44,846 nucleotides of DNA, taken from assembly GCA_938005705.1 (NCBI GenBank), contig CALLML010000078.1, positions 1-44,846 on the forward strand, in the 5' to 3' direction. The notes beneath the pieces are model-generated. The model did no database searches, was not told where the DNA came from, and worked only from the letters and a program-made list of their open reading frames with translations. Below, piece by piece: positions 29,202-39,029 of this stretch. The translations under genes and the position numbers were made by a program. The stretch's first letter is position 1. Each line of letters opens with the position of its first letter. This DNA comes from an uncultured bacterium (GTDB lineage Bacteria > Verrucomicrobiota > Kiritimatiellia > PWTM01).

Positions 29202-31235
29202 ATGAACAGGAGAGGGTCCGACAGCCGCGTTCGAGCCAACGGAAGTTTTTCTCTGTTTTTCCTTTTCATGAGCCTGTGGAACGGGGTTCCTGTCGCGCAC
29301 GGCCTGGGGGAGGATGCGCCGGCCATCGCCCTATGGTCGCTTCCCGAACATGCGGAATTGCCCATCGAGGCCCCGACCGTGGGGATTGTGGCCCACCATG
29401 TCAACGGCATTGAAAAAGTCGAGTTTCTGCACGAGGACAAGGTGTTCGCCGAGAGCGCCGCCGAATCGCTTCACACGGCCACCGGCGAGTGGGAGTTCGT
29501 CGGATCGCTGGCGGCGCTGTCGCCGGCCGCCGGTTCGACCTTCCAACTCACCGCTCGCGTGCATCCGCCGGCTGGCCGCGGAATGACAACGATGCTTCCG
29601 CCGCGGACCTTCCACATCGCCGATGCCGCGGCGCGCCGGAAGTGGCATGTGGACGCGGAGCGGGGCCATGATGAAAGCGGCGCGGGATCCGCGGATCAGC
29701 CGTTCCGCACCGTCGGGCGGGCGTTGAGAGCAGCGAAGGGCGGGGACCATGTGCTGTTGGCATCCGGGGCGCACGAACTGGAGCTTGATCGCACGCACGC
29801 TTTTGATCGCTTCGTCACCATCCGGCCCGCGCCCGACGCCAAGCCGCGCATTGTGCGGTCGGGCAACCCCCGCTGCGGCATGCTGAAATTCGAAGACCTG
29901 TGGTTTGACTGGCGCGGCAACAACAGCCACGCGATTTTCGGGGCCTATAGCGCGCCGCACTACTGGTTCAAAAACTGCCGATTCAGCGGTGAGGAGGGAC
30001 GGTTCGACAATTACACCCGCGCCTTGAAGTTCTGGAGCAAGACCACACACGTGACCGTCGAGGGTTGTGTGTTCGAGTTTCTCGATGTCGCCATCGCCGC
30101 GCCCTCCGATGCGATTCTGCGCGGGAATATCATCCGCCGGATGACCTCCGACGCCTTCAACTACAACGGGCGCACGCTCATCACGGGCAACACAATCACG
30201 GGCCTGCGCGCCCCACATACATTTATCATCAGCACAGCGGTTGAGCCGTATGATTTCCGCGCCGGCGGACGGTTTGTCGTGACTCATCGGGAAACTTCCA
30301 CCGATCGCGTCCATGAGGCCGATCTTTCGACACTGCCGAACCCCTCCGCCGCCCGCGCCGCGGAAGTCGCCGAAGCGCTCAATCGCGTGTTTGCCGCCGG
30401 CAAGGTTTCCGGTGAGTTCGGGTTGATCGCCGAGGCCGTCGAAGGACGTGTGAAGATTACGTCTCAACGAACCAACTATCGGCAGACCATCTTCGTGGAA
30501 GGCCCTGCCAATGGTGCGCTGCGCTTTGCCGCGGAGGGGCGGGAGAAGGCCGTTCAAGGCTCCGGACAACACGCCGACGTGTTCCAAAGCTGGGGCGGCC
30601 CGAAGGGTGACATCATCATTCGCAACAACCGCGCCTATGACAACTCCGCGCAGCAGTGGCTGGCGCAGGACGAGGAACTTTTCAACGTGGCATTTTTCAA
30701 CAACCTGCTCGATGCCTACGGAGAAACCTACTGGGCGGTGATGTTCGGCACCCGGATGAACAACGTTCTTATCGAGTTCAATACCATCTGGAATGCGACA
30801 CAGTCCATCATCCTGCGCCGCGAAATGATGGAAGCCGGGCGGCATCGAAATTTCATCATCCGCAACAACATTCTGGGCATCGGCACAGGCGTAGGCGGAC
30901 TCGATCTGCCCGGTCCGGTGTGGGCGGATTTCAACCTCCATGATTACTATATGAATCCACCGGCGAATCTGGGGCCGCATTCCCTCTGGACCAATCCGCA
31001 AAAACGCCATCCGACGGAGTCGCGCTTGTTCGCCACCGTACAGACGCGCCGGCTACCTGATGGCCGATGGGATTTTTATGAGCCGAACGGCGATTTCACG
31101 CCCGCGCCCGACTCGCCGGCGGTGGACGCCGCCGATCCCTCCTCCCGACTACGCTACGACATCCAGTGGCGTCCGCGCGACGAACGCCCCGATATCGGTG
31201 CGTTCGAGCTGCAACGGCGCCGGGCATCGCCTTGA
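29202..31235 (+). CDS. Secreted right-handed parallel beta-helix protein (polysaccharide lyase-like)
   Basis: Hydrophobic leader; WHVDAERGHDESGAGSADQPFRTVGRALRAAKGGDHVLLASGAHE; repeated beta-helix coils (EGCVFEFLDVAIAAPSDAILRGNIIRRM, IIIRNNRAYDN). Confidence 0.82.
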   Translation: MNRRGSDSRVRANGSFSLFFLFMSLWNGVPVAHGLGEDAPAIALWSLPEHAELPIEAPTVGIVAHHVNGIEKVEFLHEDKVFAESAAESLHTATGEWEFVGSLAALSPAAGSTFQLTARVHPPAGRGMTTMLPPRTFHIADAAARRKWHVDAERGHDESGAGSADQPFRTVGRALRAAKGGDHVLLASGAHELELDRTHAFDRFVTIRPAPDAKPRIVRSGNPRCGMLKFEDLWFDWRGNNSHAIFGAYSAPHYWFKNCRFSGEEGRFDNYTRALKFWSKTTHVTVEGCVFEFLDVAIAAPSDAILRGNIIRRMTSDAFNYNGRTLITGNTITGLRAPHTFIISTAVEPYDFRAGGRFVVTHRETSTDRVHEADLSTLPNPSAARAAEVAEALNRVFAAGKVSGEFGLIAEAVEGRVKITSQRTNYRQTIFVEGPANGALRFAAEGREKAVQGSGQHADVFQSWGGPKGDIIIRNNRAYDNSAQQWLAQDEELFNVAFFNNLLDAYGETYWAVMFGTRMNNVLIEFNTIWNATQSIILRREMMEAGRHRNFIIRNNILGIGTGVGGLDLPGPVWADFNLHDYYMNPPANLGPHSLWTNPQKRHPTESRLFATVQTRRLPDGRWDFYEPNGDFTPAPDSPAVDAADPSSRLRYDIQWRPRDERPDIGAFELQRRRASP

Positions 31236-31316
31236 AGAGATATGAAAGAGGCGCAACGCGGCCCACGCCCTAGCGGATGAACGCCCTCCGCCGTTGCGCG
31301 CCCAGGGGCCCATCGG

Positions 31317-32924
31317 CTAGGTCACGGTGAACCCCGCCTCCACTTCGCGGCTCTCCTTGTAACCGATGCGAATCGCTTTCGCGCGCAGGCGCAGGGTCTG
31401 CCCTTTTTCCACACGAATCGGTCCGGTATAGAGCTGCCAGCGGCCGTCCTCTGCCTTCCAACCGATGCTCGCGCCCTGGGTGGCACAGGCGATCTGAATC
31501 AGCAACGGTCCCGTGAATTCGCCGCCGGTGACGAGGCCACCTTCGAGCATCTCCTCCGAAATGAGGATGAAACACGGGGCCGACGTCTCGGGCGGGCGAG
31601 CGTCCGGCCACCAACGCCGCACCATCTCCGATTCCGACCAGTCGCCAAAGACGTCGTAGGCGCGCCGCCACTCATCGAGGACGTGACGCAGGCGCTCCAC
31701 CTCCGCGGCATAGCGCGGATTCTGGGCCACATTATGCAGTTCATGCGGATCCGCATCGAGATCGTACAGACATTCCGGATCGCGGCGTTCACCGAGCAGT
31801 TGAGGCCAGCGCTCCGCTTCGCCGCGCAGCGCGGCGCGCCAGAGCTCTTTTTGCGCCGGATGACGATACTGATAGGGGATCCAGAGCTGGTGCGGCTGGG
31901 CGGGATAATAATGCCGGATGTACTTGAACCGACGGTCGCGCACGGCGCGCACCATGTCGTAAGCTTCATCGTAGCGGTCGCGCGTGGCAAAGATGTACGT
32001 TCGCTCCGGACCGTCAAGGAAGTTTTGCCCCTGCAGATGCGCCGGCGCCGGCACACCCGCGATCGCCAGCACCGTCGGCGCCAGGTCAATCAGGCTGACC
32101 AGCCGATCGCTCGCCGTGCCGGGCGCGATGCGTCCGGGCCAGCGGACGATGAGTGGAATACGGATGCCACTGTCGTAGGGCCATCGTTTCGCGCGCGGCA
32201 GTCCCTCCCCGTGATCGCTCCAGATGAAAATCACTGTGTCCTCAAGCAGACCATCCTCTTCGAGCTCACGCAGGCGCTGTCCAAGCAGCCGGTCGGACCA
32301 GCGGATGTTGTCATATTGCCGCGCAATCGCCCGGCGCGTCTCGAGTGTGTCGGGCAGCCAGGGCGGAACGTCCACCGCCTCGGGGCGCGTCCGATCTTCC
32401 GGCAGAAAATCGTGCTGGAGGGGCTTGTCGGGCCACTGCCCGCTCTCGTGCGTGACGGTCGGATTGAACACGGCGAAGAACGGCTGGCCCGGCGCGCGAT
32501 GGCGCCAGTGCGCCTCCGGTCCGCACTCATCCCAGGCCGTGAACGGCGGGGCGAATTGATAATCGGTTTTCTGATTGTTTGTGCAGTAGTATCCGGCGGC
32601 GCGCAGGTACTCGGTGAAACATTTCACGTAATGCGGCGGGCAGCAGTCGTAGGGCGGCACGCGGCCTTCCGGGATCGCCGAATGGTGGGTGGTGCGCATA
32701 TGATGCGCGCCGATATAGGTCGGATACATCCCCGTGATGATGGCCGAACGACTCGGTGCGCAGACGCCGGCGACGCAGAATGCGCGATCATAGCGGCATC
32801 CCTCGGCGGCGATCCGGTCGAGATTCGGCGTGCGCGCCACAAGGTCCCCGTAACAGCCGAACCGCGGCGAGGTGTCCTCGAGCGAGAACCAAAGGATATT
32901 GGGGCGCTCGGATTCTTTTTTCAT
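31317..32924 (-). CDS. Sulfatase (Cys-type, formylglycine-dependent)
   Basis: RPNILWFSLEDTSPRFGCYGD...VCAPSRSAIITGMYPTYIGAHHMRT...DHGEGLPRAKRWPYDSGIRIPLIVRWPG. Confidence 0.95.
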   Translation of the reverse strand: MKKESERPNILWFSLEDTSPRFGCYGDLVARTPNLDRIAAEGCRYDRAFCVAGVCAPSRSAIITGMYPTYIGAHHMRTTHHSAIPEGRVPPYDCCPPHYVKCFTEYLRAAGYYCTNNQKTDYQFAPPFTAWDECGPEAHWRHRAPGQPFFAVFNPTVTHESGQWPDKPLQHDFLPEDRTRPEAVDVPPWLPDTLETRRAIARQYDNIRWSDRLLGQRLRELEEDGLLEDTVIFIWSDHGEGLPRAKRWPYDSGIRIPLIVRWPGRIAPGTASDRLVSLIDLAPTVLAIAGVPAPAHLQGQNFLDGPERTYIFATRDRYDEAYDMVRAVRDRRFKYIRHYYPAQPHQLWIPYQYRHPAQKELWRAALRGEAERWPQLLGERRDPECLYDLDADPHELHNVAQNPRYAAEVERLRHVLDEWRRAYDVFGDWSESEMVRRWWPDARPPETSAPCFILISEEMLEGGLVTGGEFTGPLLIQIACATQGASIGWKAEDGRWQLYTGPIRVEKGQTLRLRAKAIRIGYKESREVEAGFTVT

Positions 32925-33766
32925 GGCCGTCGTTCACCGTGGGAGCTCGCCGCGAGATTCCACTCTCTCATCCGGCGAACGAACTGTGGAAATGCGGTCT
33001 CCGGTTCCGGCAATTCCGGATGCCATTTTTTCTCCCACTCCAACACCGCATACCCGCGATATCCGGTGTGCGCGAGCCGTTCCAGCATCTCCCGAATCGG
33101 CACCTCGCCCTCGCCCAGTAACACGTAGCGATGCTTTCCGTCCGGTGTCCGCACCGCGTCCTTCACATGCGTGCTGACAGTATAGCGCGCCAGGCGCGCA
33201 CAGGTGAGCTCCGGTGGTTCCCGGCCTTCAAACCACGGATTGGCCAAATCCCACAGCACCCCGACATGGGCGTGTGCGGTTTCCTCCACAATGCCGGCGA
33301 CGAGGGCGGAGTCCGTCCAGGCATCGTGCGTTTCCAGCGCGATCGTCACGCCGAACTTGGCCGCTTCATCGCCCCACATCCGCAGATTTTCGACTAGGCG
33401 CGGGCGAATGGATTCCAGGGTGTGATCTTTCGGCACGGCGCCGCCGAAGACGCGGACCACGCGCGCGCCGAGCTCCGCCGCCAGCGCCACATTGCGCCGT
33501 ACCTCCTCCGTGTGCTTCCGGGTCTCCATCGGGTCGGCCGTCGCGCCGCGCGCCGAGGTCGCCACTCCCGATACGGCAATGCCGGCATCCGCCAGTCGGC
33601 GCCGCGTTTCCACCAGGCCGGTCGTGAACTCCGGCAATCCCGTGATGTCCAGCGCCGCCCCGACGCCCCGGAAATCCACGCCGTCGTAACCCATGCGCGC
33701 CGCGTGTTCGATGATCTCGCTAAGCGACCAGTTCGGACAGCCCAATGTCGAAAAACTCAGCTTCAT
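32921..33766 (-). CDS. Sugar phosphate isomerase/epimerase (xylose-isomerase-like TIM barrel)
   Basis: LSFSTLGCPNWSLSEIIEHAARMGYDGVDFRG...VLLGEGEVPIREMLERLAHTGYRGYAVLEWEKKWHPELPEPE; ATGA overlap with sulfatase. Confidence 0.92.
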   Translation of the reverse strand: MKLSFSTLGCPNWSLSEIIEHAARMGYDGVDFRGVGAALDITGLPEFTTGLVETRRRLADAGIAVSGVATSARGATADPMETRKHTEEVRRNVALAAELGARVVRVFGGAVPKDHTLESIRPRLVENLRMWGDEAAKFGVTIALETHDAWTDSALVAGIVEETAHAHVGVLWDLANPWFEGREPPELTCARLARYTVSTHVKDAVRTPDGKHRYVLLGEGEVPIREMLERLAHTGYRGYAVLEWEKKWHPELPEPETAFPQFVRRMREWNLAASSHGERRP

Positions 33767-34482
33767 GATATGACCCCCCTATGAAAATCCGGACCCATAT
33801 TACCCAGCTTTAATATCTACATAAGACGCAAAATTCTCAGTCGGTCAATGCGAATTTCGGCAGAACAAAACGATTACGCTTCGATTCTAGCCGGGAGACG
33901 GGCGTCCGCGAGAGAAACACTTTTTCCCGTCCTCCGCGCCTTTTCGCCGAATTTCCACCGGCGTTCCTCAAAAATAACGAAGTCTTCTAATCACTAAAAT
34001 TTCACGATGTAGGCCACCTTTTTCGCGCCCGCTGGCCGCCATATGGAGTTTAGTCCTATAGTGGATGCGGTGGCATCGAATCGGGCGGTTTCGTGGCTGT
34101 TCCGAAGGGTTTCCACGGCTTCGTGTGGGGGGCAAGGCCAAGGAATTGGCCGAGCAGATCACAGCGAATGCGCTCCCGCATCAGCATCAGCTTGTTGCCA
34201 AGCTCGTCGCTCTACGTCCGAAGAATGCGAGCCTCCAATTGTCAAAGACCTCGCCGTAGCCCAAAGGGCGCAGACGGGATAAGGCTGCGAGGCCGTAAAC
34301 GAACCTTTCAGGACCGTCATGCGACGACAGGCAGGTTGCGGCTCTGCAACAAATTTCCGCAGCTCAAAAACCGTGGCTCCAGGTGTGCCGAGGCCCGCAC
34401 GGTCCGTGACATCTGCACATGGAATTCCATTCTCGACAACACCGGCGCATTGCCCTTATCGTCGGCGGTCGCTCTGGAAAAC

Positions 34483-34555
34483 GGGCCGGTAGCTCAGCAG
34501 GTAGAGCATGTGACTTTTAATCACAGGGTCGCGGGTTCGAGTCCCGCCCGGCTCA
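34483..34555 (+). tRNA. tRNA-Lys (TTT), CCA not encoded
   Basis: GGGCCGGTAGCTCAGCAGGTAGAGCATGTGACTTTTAATCACAGGGTCGCGGGTTCGAGTCCCGCCCGGCTCA; anticodon TTT. Confidence 0.97.
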
Positions 34556-34670
34556 CAGCCCGCGTGAGTTTCTGACGCGTGGAGAGGAAGTCCTGCTGAA
34601 GTGGTATCATCCAGCCCGGCGGCGGCTGGAAACAGCCGCGGCGCGATTCGCCCTCGCCGTTGTTCCACGT

Positions 34671-35540
34671 TTGTCCCGGCGATCGGTGCTCGTACTGTCC
34701 CGGCGGCTCGGTTTCGTGGCGTTCCGGTTCGCGCGGCGCGACCGTCGCGTGGCGCTCGCCAATCTGGACCTGGCCTTTGGCGACTCGCGCACGGCAACCG
34801 AAAAACTCGTTCTCGTTCGCGCCTCGTTCGCCTCGTTCGCGCGCACGCTGTTCGATGCTTTGTGGTTCTCGCGCGACAGCGACCGGCGGTTGAAGGACTG
34901 GGTCCGCATCCCGGAGTCCGTGCTAAAGCGTCTTTCCAACGATCATCCACATATCCTCGTCACGGCGCATCTGGGTAATTGGGAAGTGCTGGGACAGGCG
35001 TTGACGCTGTCCGGCGTTCCGCTGATGAGCGTGGCAGCCCCGCTCGCCAACCCGGCGGTGGACCGGCTCTTTCTCGATCTGCGAAGTCGAACCGGCCAGA
35101 TCATCGTCCCGCGCGAAGGCGCCGTGCGCCATCTGCTCCGTCACCTTAAGCAAAACGGCAAAGTGGCGCTGCTCCTCGATCAAAACACCAAACCCAGCGA
35201 GGGCGGGATTTTTGTGGAATTTTTTGGACGAGCCGTCCCTGTTTCCACGGCACCCGCCGTGCTGTCGCTGCGGACCGGCGCAGAAATCTGTTTTGGCTAC
35301 GGGCTGCCGCTCGAGGATGGCGCTTATGAGGCACGACTGGGCGGAGTCATCGAGCCGGGGATCGAAGGAATGGAGGCGACGACAGAGGCCGTCGAACGCC
35401 TGACCCGCCGGATTGTCGCGCTGACGGAGGAGGCAGTGCGCCGCCATCCGGATCTCTGGCTGTGGAGCTACAAGCGCTGGAAATATATCGCCCCCGGCGC
35501 CTCGGCGGCCGGCTACCCCTTCTACGCCCATCCGCCGTGA
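34671..35540 (+). CDS. Lysophospholipid/lipid A acyltransferase (LpxL/HtrB family)
   Basis: RRVALANLDLAFGD...ILVTAHLGNWEVLGQAL (HX4E)...KVALLLDQNTKPSEGGIFVEFFGRAVPVSTAPAVLSL; true start probably further upstream. Confidence 0.9.
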   Translation: MSRRSVLVLSRRLGFVAFRFARRDRRVALANLDLAFGDSRTATEKLVLVRASFASFARTLFDALWFSRDSDRRLKDWVRIPESVLKRLSNDHPHILVTAHLGNWEVLGQALTLSGVPLMSVAAPLANPAVDRLFLDLRSRTGQIIVPREGAVRHLLRHLKQNGKVALLLDQNTKPSEGGIFVEFFGRAVPVSTAPAVLSLRTGAEICFGYGLPLEDGAYEARLGGVIEPGIEGMEATTEAVERLTRRIVALTEEAVRRHPDLWLWSYKRWKYIAPGASAAGYPFYAHPP

Positions 35541-35595
35541 AGCACCCCACTACCGCCTGAATTCCAGCACGTTCCGATCTGAGGCCATAAGGGAT

Positions 35596-36922
35596 TCATT
35601 TCCGCAGCAACGCAACACACTCAACGTGAAATGTCTGCGGGAACAAATCGAAGGGATGGACCTCAACAAGATGATAGCCGCAGACCTCGAAGAAGTCCGT
35701 ATCACGGGCGAGCGTCATTGGATCGCACGATACGTAGATCAGCGCGGGAGCGTCCCATGCACGCGCAGCTTCGCGCGCGGCGCGATCCAAACCGGTGCGC
35801 GGGGGGGTCGAGAACCAACAGGCCTGGCGTCGGCTGACCGGGTGTCGGTCTTAGGCGGGCGGCGTCCGACCTGACGAAACGGACGTTTTTTATTCGGTTC
35901 CGCCGCAGGTTGCGACGGGCCATTGCGACGGAGGGTGCATGGACTTCGGCGGCGAGGATGGATTCGACCGCCGGGCTAAGAAAAGCGGTCAACGCGCCGA
36001 CCCCGGCATACAATTCGACAACACGACGGGGCGTCAGCGCGGCGGCCAGGTCTGCGACGGCGCGGAACATTGTTTCGGCCTGCTCCGTGAAGGTCTGGAA
36101 GAAGGTGTTCGGTCCGATCTCGAATGTCCAGTTTTCCATACGCTCTTCGATCCAGCCGCGGCCTTGTACGGGGCGGCACCGCATCGGCGATCCACCGGCG
36201 GCCGAGGCTTCGCCGATCACAACGCTATCCACCCGTGGGCCGCATTCGCGCAGCCAGTCGCTCAGCAACGGCGCGGCGGGCGGAGGTGCGAGCACGGCCA
36301 TGCGTTCGCCGGTGCGCCGCCCTTCGCGAAGATCGAGCCGACGGGGCCATGTAGAGGTGTCGTTCGCGTGCCATGCGAGCACGGCGGCGGTGCGTTGGAG
36401 GATTTCCCCGTGCCATTCGGGGCACAAGACGCAAGCGTGCGCGGGCACGACCGCCTTCGGATCGCCCCGCGCGTGAAGCCCCGCCACCGGTCCGTTCGGC
36501 GTGTTGGCGATGGAATAGGACATTCGATTCCGAAACCGGAGCGGGTAGGGAGCGGGAACAGTGTCGCGCACGCGTGCCGTGTGATCGGGCCGGCGGCGAA
36601 AGGCATCGCGCGCAAATTGGTTTTTGGCCGCTTCCTGCAAGGCGTAGGCCGCGTGGAGCAGATGACAGCCGCCGCACCGACCGAAGACCGGGCAGGGGGG
36701 CTCCACGCGGGCCGGCGAGGGTTGCAAAACCCGTAGTAATCGCGCGCGAACGTATCGAGGATGCCGCTCGATGATTTCGGCCTCCACACGCTCCTCGGGC
36801 AGCGCGCCCTCCACCAGACAGGCCATACCGTCGAGATGGCCTACGGCGACGCCCTGGTAGGCCAGCCGCTCGATTTCGAGCACAATGCGCGGAGATTCTG
36901 GTTGCGAAACAGTCATGTTCAA
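35596..36922 (-). pseudogene. RumA/TrmA-type 23S rRNA (uracil-5-)-methyltransferase, frameshifted in a 7-nt C/G run
   Basis: N-part 35702..36922 (CPVFGRCGGCHLLH...FFQTFTEQAETMF...VVELYAGVGALTAF...LLVLDPP) continues in another frame as 35596..35790 (DRAAREAARAWDAPALIYVSCDPMTLARDTDFF...FPQTFHVECVALLRK). Confidence 0.88.
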
Positions 36923-36975
36923 GGGATTATAGGAATTATAAAGCCAATAGGTCCTATCAAAAAGGAGCTGTCAGG

Positions 36976-37623
36976 ATGAAGACACGGGTTGGAATCTTCA
37001 TGATCTTCGTCGCCGGTTTGGCTGTTGCGAGCGCGGCGCAAGCCCAACAACGACCGCGCCCCGTTCCCCCTCGTGCCCCTTCAAAGGAGGAACAGGAGGC
37101 CGTTCAGCGGGGCATGGAGGCCCTGTTCAAGGCTTTGGGCGAACAGCAACAGCAGGCGCCGGCGGCGCTGGTGGACCACCGCGAGTTGAAGGCGCTGCTG
37201 CCCGCGGAAGTCAAGGGCATGAAACGCGCGAGCGCCTCCTCCGAAAAGTCCGGCGCGATGGGGATGGCTATTGCGCGTGCCGAGGCGCGATTTGAAAATG
37301 GTGATCGGTCCATTGAAATAGAAATTTTGGACACTGGTGGGTTGGGCAGTATTGGAGCCATGTCGCATGCGACTTGGACCTCTGTCGAGATTGACCGTGA
37401 GACCGATACCGGCTTCGAGCGCACGGTGCAATATCGTGGCTTCAAGGCTATGGAGCAATACGACCGCCAAAATCGGACCGGTAGCATCCAGGTACTGGTT
37501 GGCGGGCGCTTCATCGTGAAAGCGGAAGGCAGCGAAGTCCCCATCGAGGCTATTCGGGCCGCGCTTGACGCGGTAGACCTGAAGAAGCTGGCCGCGCTGA
37601 AGCCTGCCGCGTCCGCCCAGTGA
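36976..37623 (+). CDS. Secreted protein of unknown function
   Basis: Signal MKTRVGIFMIFVAGLAVASAAQAQ; LPAEVKGMKRASASSEKSGAMGMAIARAEARFENGDRSIEIEILDTGGLG. Confidence 0.75.
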   Translation: MKTRVGIFMIFVAGLAVASAAQAQQRPRPVPPRAPSKEEQEAVQRGMEALFKALGEQQQQAPAALVDHRELKALLPAEVKGMKRASASSEKSGAMGMAIARAEARFENGDRSIEIEILDTGGLGSIGAMSHATWTSVEIDRETDTGFERTVQYRGFKAMEQYDRQNRTGSIQVLVGGRFIVKAEGSEVPIEAIRAALDAVDLKKLAALKPAASAQ

Positions 37624-37660
37624 GAGGATTTGACGGCGCGAATCGCACCGGCAGGAGGCG

Positions 37661-38647
37661 TCAGTCCATCGCGAGTTTGGCGCAGCCGATCACGCCGGCG
37701 TCAGGTCCCAAGGTGGCAGGCAGCACCACGATGCGCTCGGCAAATTCCGGCGCCAGGCGATCGACTAGATGGTGCTGCAGCGGCCGAAAGAGCACATCAC
37801 CCGCCTGCGCGACCCCGCCGCCGACAATGATGGCTTCCGGCTGCAGACAATAGACGATCGAGGAGAAGACCGTCGCCAGACAAACGGCGACGTAGTCGAA
37901 AATTTCCAGGGCCAGCGCGTCGCCAGCAGCGGCGGCCTCGGCGACGTCGCGCGGCGTCAGTCGGTCCGGTTCGCCGCCGGCCTTCTCCCGAAGAGCTGTG
38001 GGGCGCCCCGCCCGGATGGCGTCCGCTGTGCGCGAGACGATCGCGCGGTTGCCGACGTAAAGCTCCAGCTCGCCGACGCCGCGCGGGGATCGGACGCCGC
38101 GCCAGTCAATGGACATATGCCCGATTTCCCCCGCCATGGAATACGCCCCGCGGTAGAGGGCGCCGTTGATCAGCAATCCCCCCCCCACGCCCGTGCCGAG
38201 CGTGACGAACACCGCATGGCGGAATTTTCTCCCACCGCCGAACGCGCATTCGCCGAGGGCCATAGCATTGACGTCGTTGTCCACGCGCGTCCGCAGACCG
38301 AACCGTTGCGCCATCAGGTCGGCGAGGGGGACATTCGTCCAGCCGAGCACATTTGTCAGGCTATAGATGAATCCGCGCTCGAAATCTGTGAAACCTGGCA
38401 CGCCGACGCCGATGCCGACGATTTGGCCGTGCAACGGCAGTGAGTCCGACGCCACTCCCAGATCGCCGAGGGCGGCGGCGGTTCTTTCGATCCAAGAGTC
38501 CGGCCCGCTCGTTTCGGCGGTGGGGAAAGAGGTCCGGCGTTCGATTTGTCCGAGATCGTTCACGAGGGCCAGTTTGACGACCGTTCCGCCGAAATCAATG
38601 CCCACCGCCCGTCGCATTACCGTATCGCCTTTTCTTGACTCACTCAT
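37661..38647 (-). CDS. ROK-family sugar kinase (glucokinase-like)
   Basis: RRAVGIDFGGTVVKLALVND...VGIGVGVPGF...VTLGTGVGGGLLINGALYRGAYSMAGEIGHMSIDW; start 38647 or 38617. Confidence 0.93.
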   Translation of the reverse strand: MSESRKGDTVMRRAVGIDFGGTVVKLALVNDLGQIERRTSFPTAETSGPDSWIERTAAALGDLGVASDSLPLHGQIVGIGVGVPGFTDFERGFIYSLTNVLGWTNVPLADLMAQRFGLRTRVDNDVNAMALGECAFGGGRKFRHAVFVTLGTGVGGGLLINGALYRGAYSMAGEIGHMSIDWRGVRSPRGVGELELYVGNRAIVSRTADAIRAGRPTALREKAGGEPDRLTPRDVAEAAAAGDALALEIFDYVAVCLATVFSSIVYCLQPEAIIVGGGVAQAGDVLFRPLQHHLVDRLAPEFAERIVVLPATLGPDAGVIGCAKLAMD

Positions 38648-38682
38648 GGAATTGCATTCCTGCCACATCGGATTTGAATAGA

Positions 38683-38731
38683 TTTCCAAGGTTTGGAAAA
38701 CGGCGGCATTCGCTTTTCCAAGCCTTGGAAA
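38683..38731. repeat. Pair of TTTCCAAG-N-CTTGGAAA-family palindromes, centres 32 bp apart
   Basis: TTTCCAAGGTTTGGAAA 38683-38699; TTTCCAAGCCTTGGAAA 38715-38731. Confidence 0.9.
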
Positions 38732-39029
38732 ACTCTTTTCTCAAATCTTGCCGAAACCGGCAAGAATGCTTGCGCAAAGCCGATTGCGAAAAACGAGGCC
38801 GCGCACGCGATGGTGGTCGGGCTGGTAAGATAGGTCATCCTGCACACGGGGATGACTTTGATCCTCCACGGTGCTTTCTGTGATGATTATTGGTCTGTCA
38901 TAAGCAGTATTACCTCCAAGCGACCTCGGTGACGGAGCACCAATTCGAGGAAGGGCGCTTCATGTCTCGCTTGTTCATTCTTATTTGTCTGTCCTTGTGC
39001 TTGCACCCGAAGGCCCCTAAGCTGACGCC

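Noticed and set aside
29331-31010. 559-aa - strand ORF
   Set aside because: Antisense to the beta-helix protein, which has a signal and coherent repeats
31251-31303. Possible hairpin GCGCAACG...CGTTGCGC between convergent genes
   Set aside because: About 30-nt loop and no T tract; not a convincing terminator
31683-33128. 481-aa + strand ORF
   Set aside because: Antisense to the sulfatase and isomerase genes
38747-38764. CTTGCCG-AAAC-CGGCAAG hairpin upstream of the palindrome pair at the ROK locus
   Set aside because: Single copy, 7-bp stem with no T tract; noted but insufficient to call a functional element
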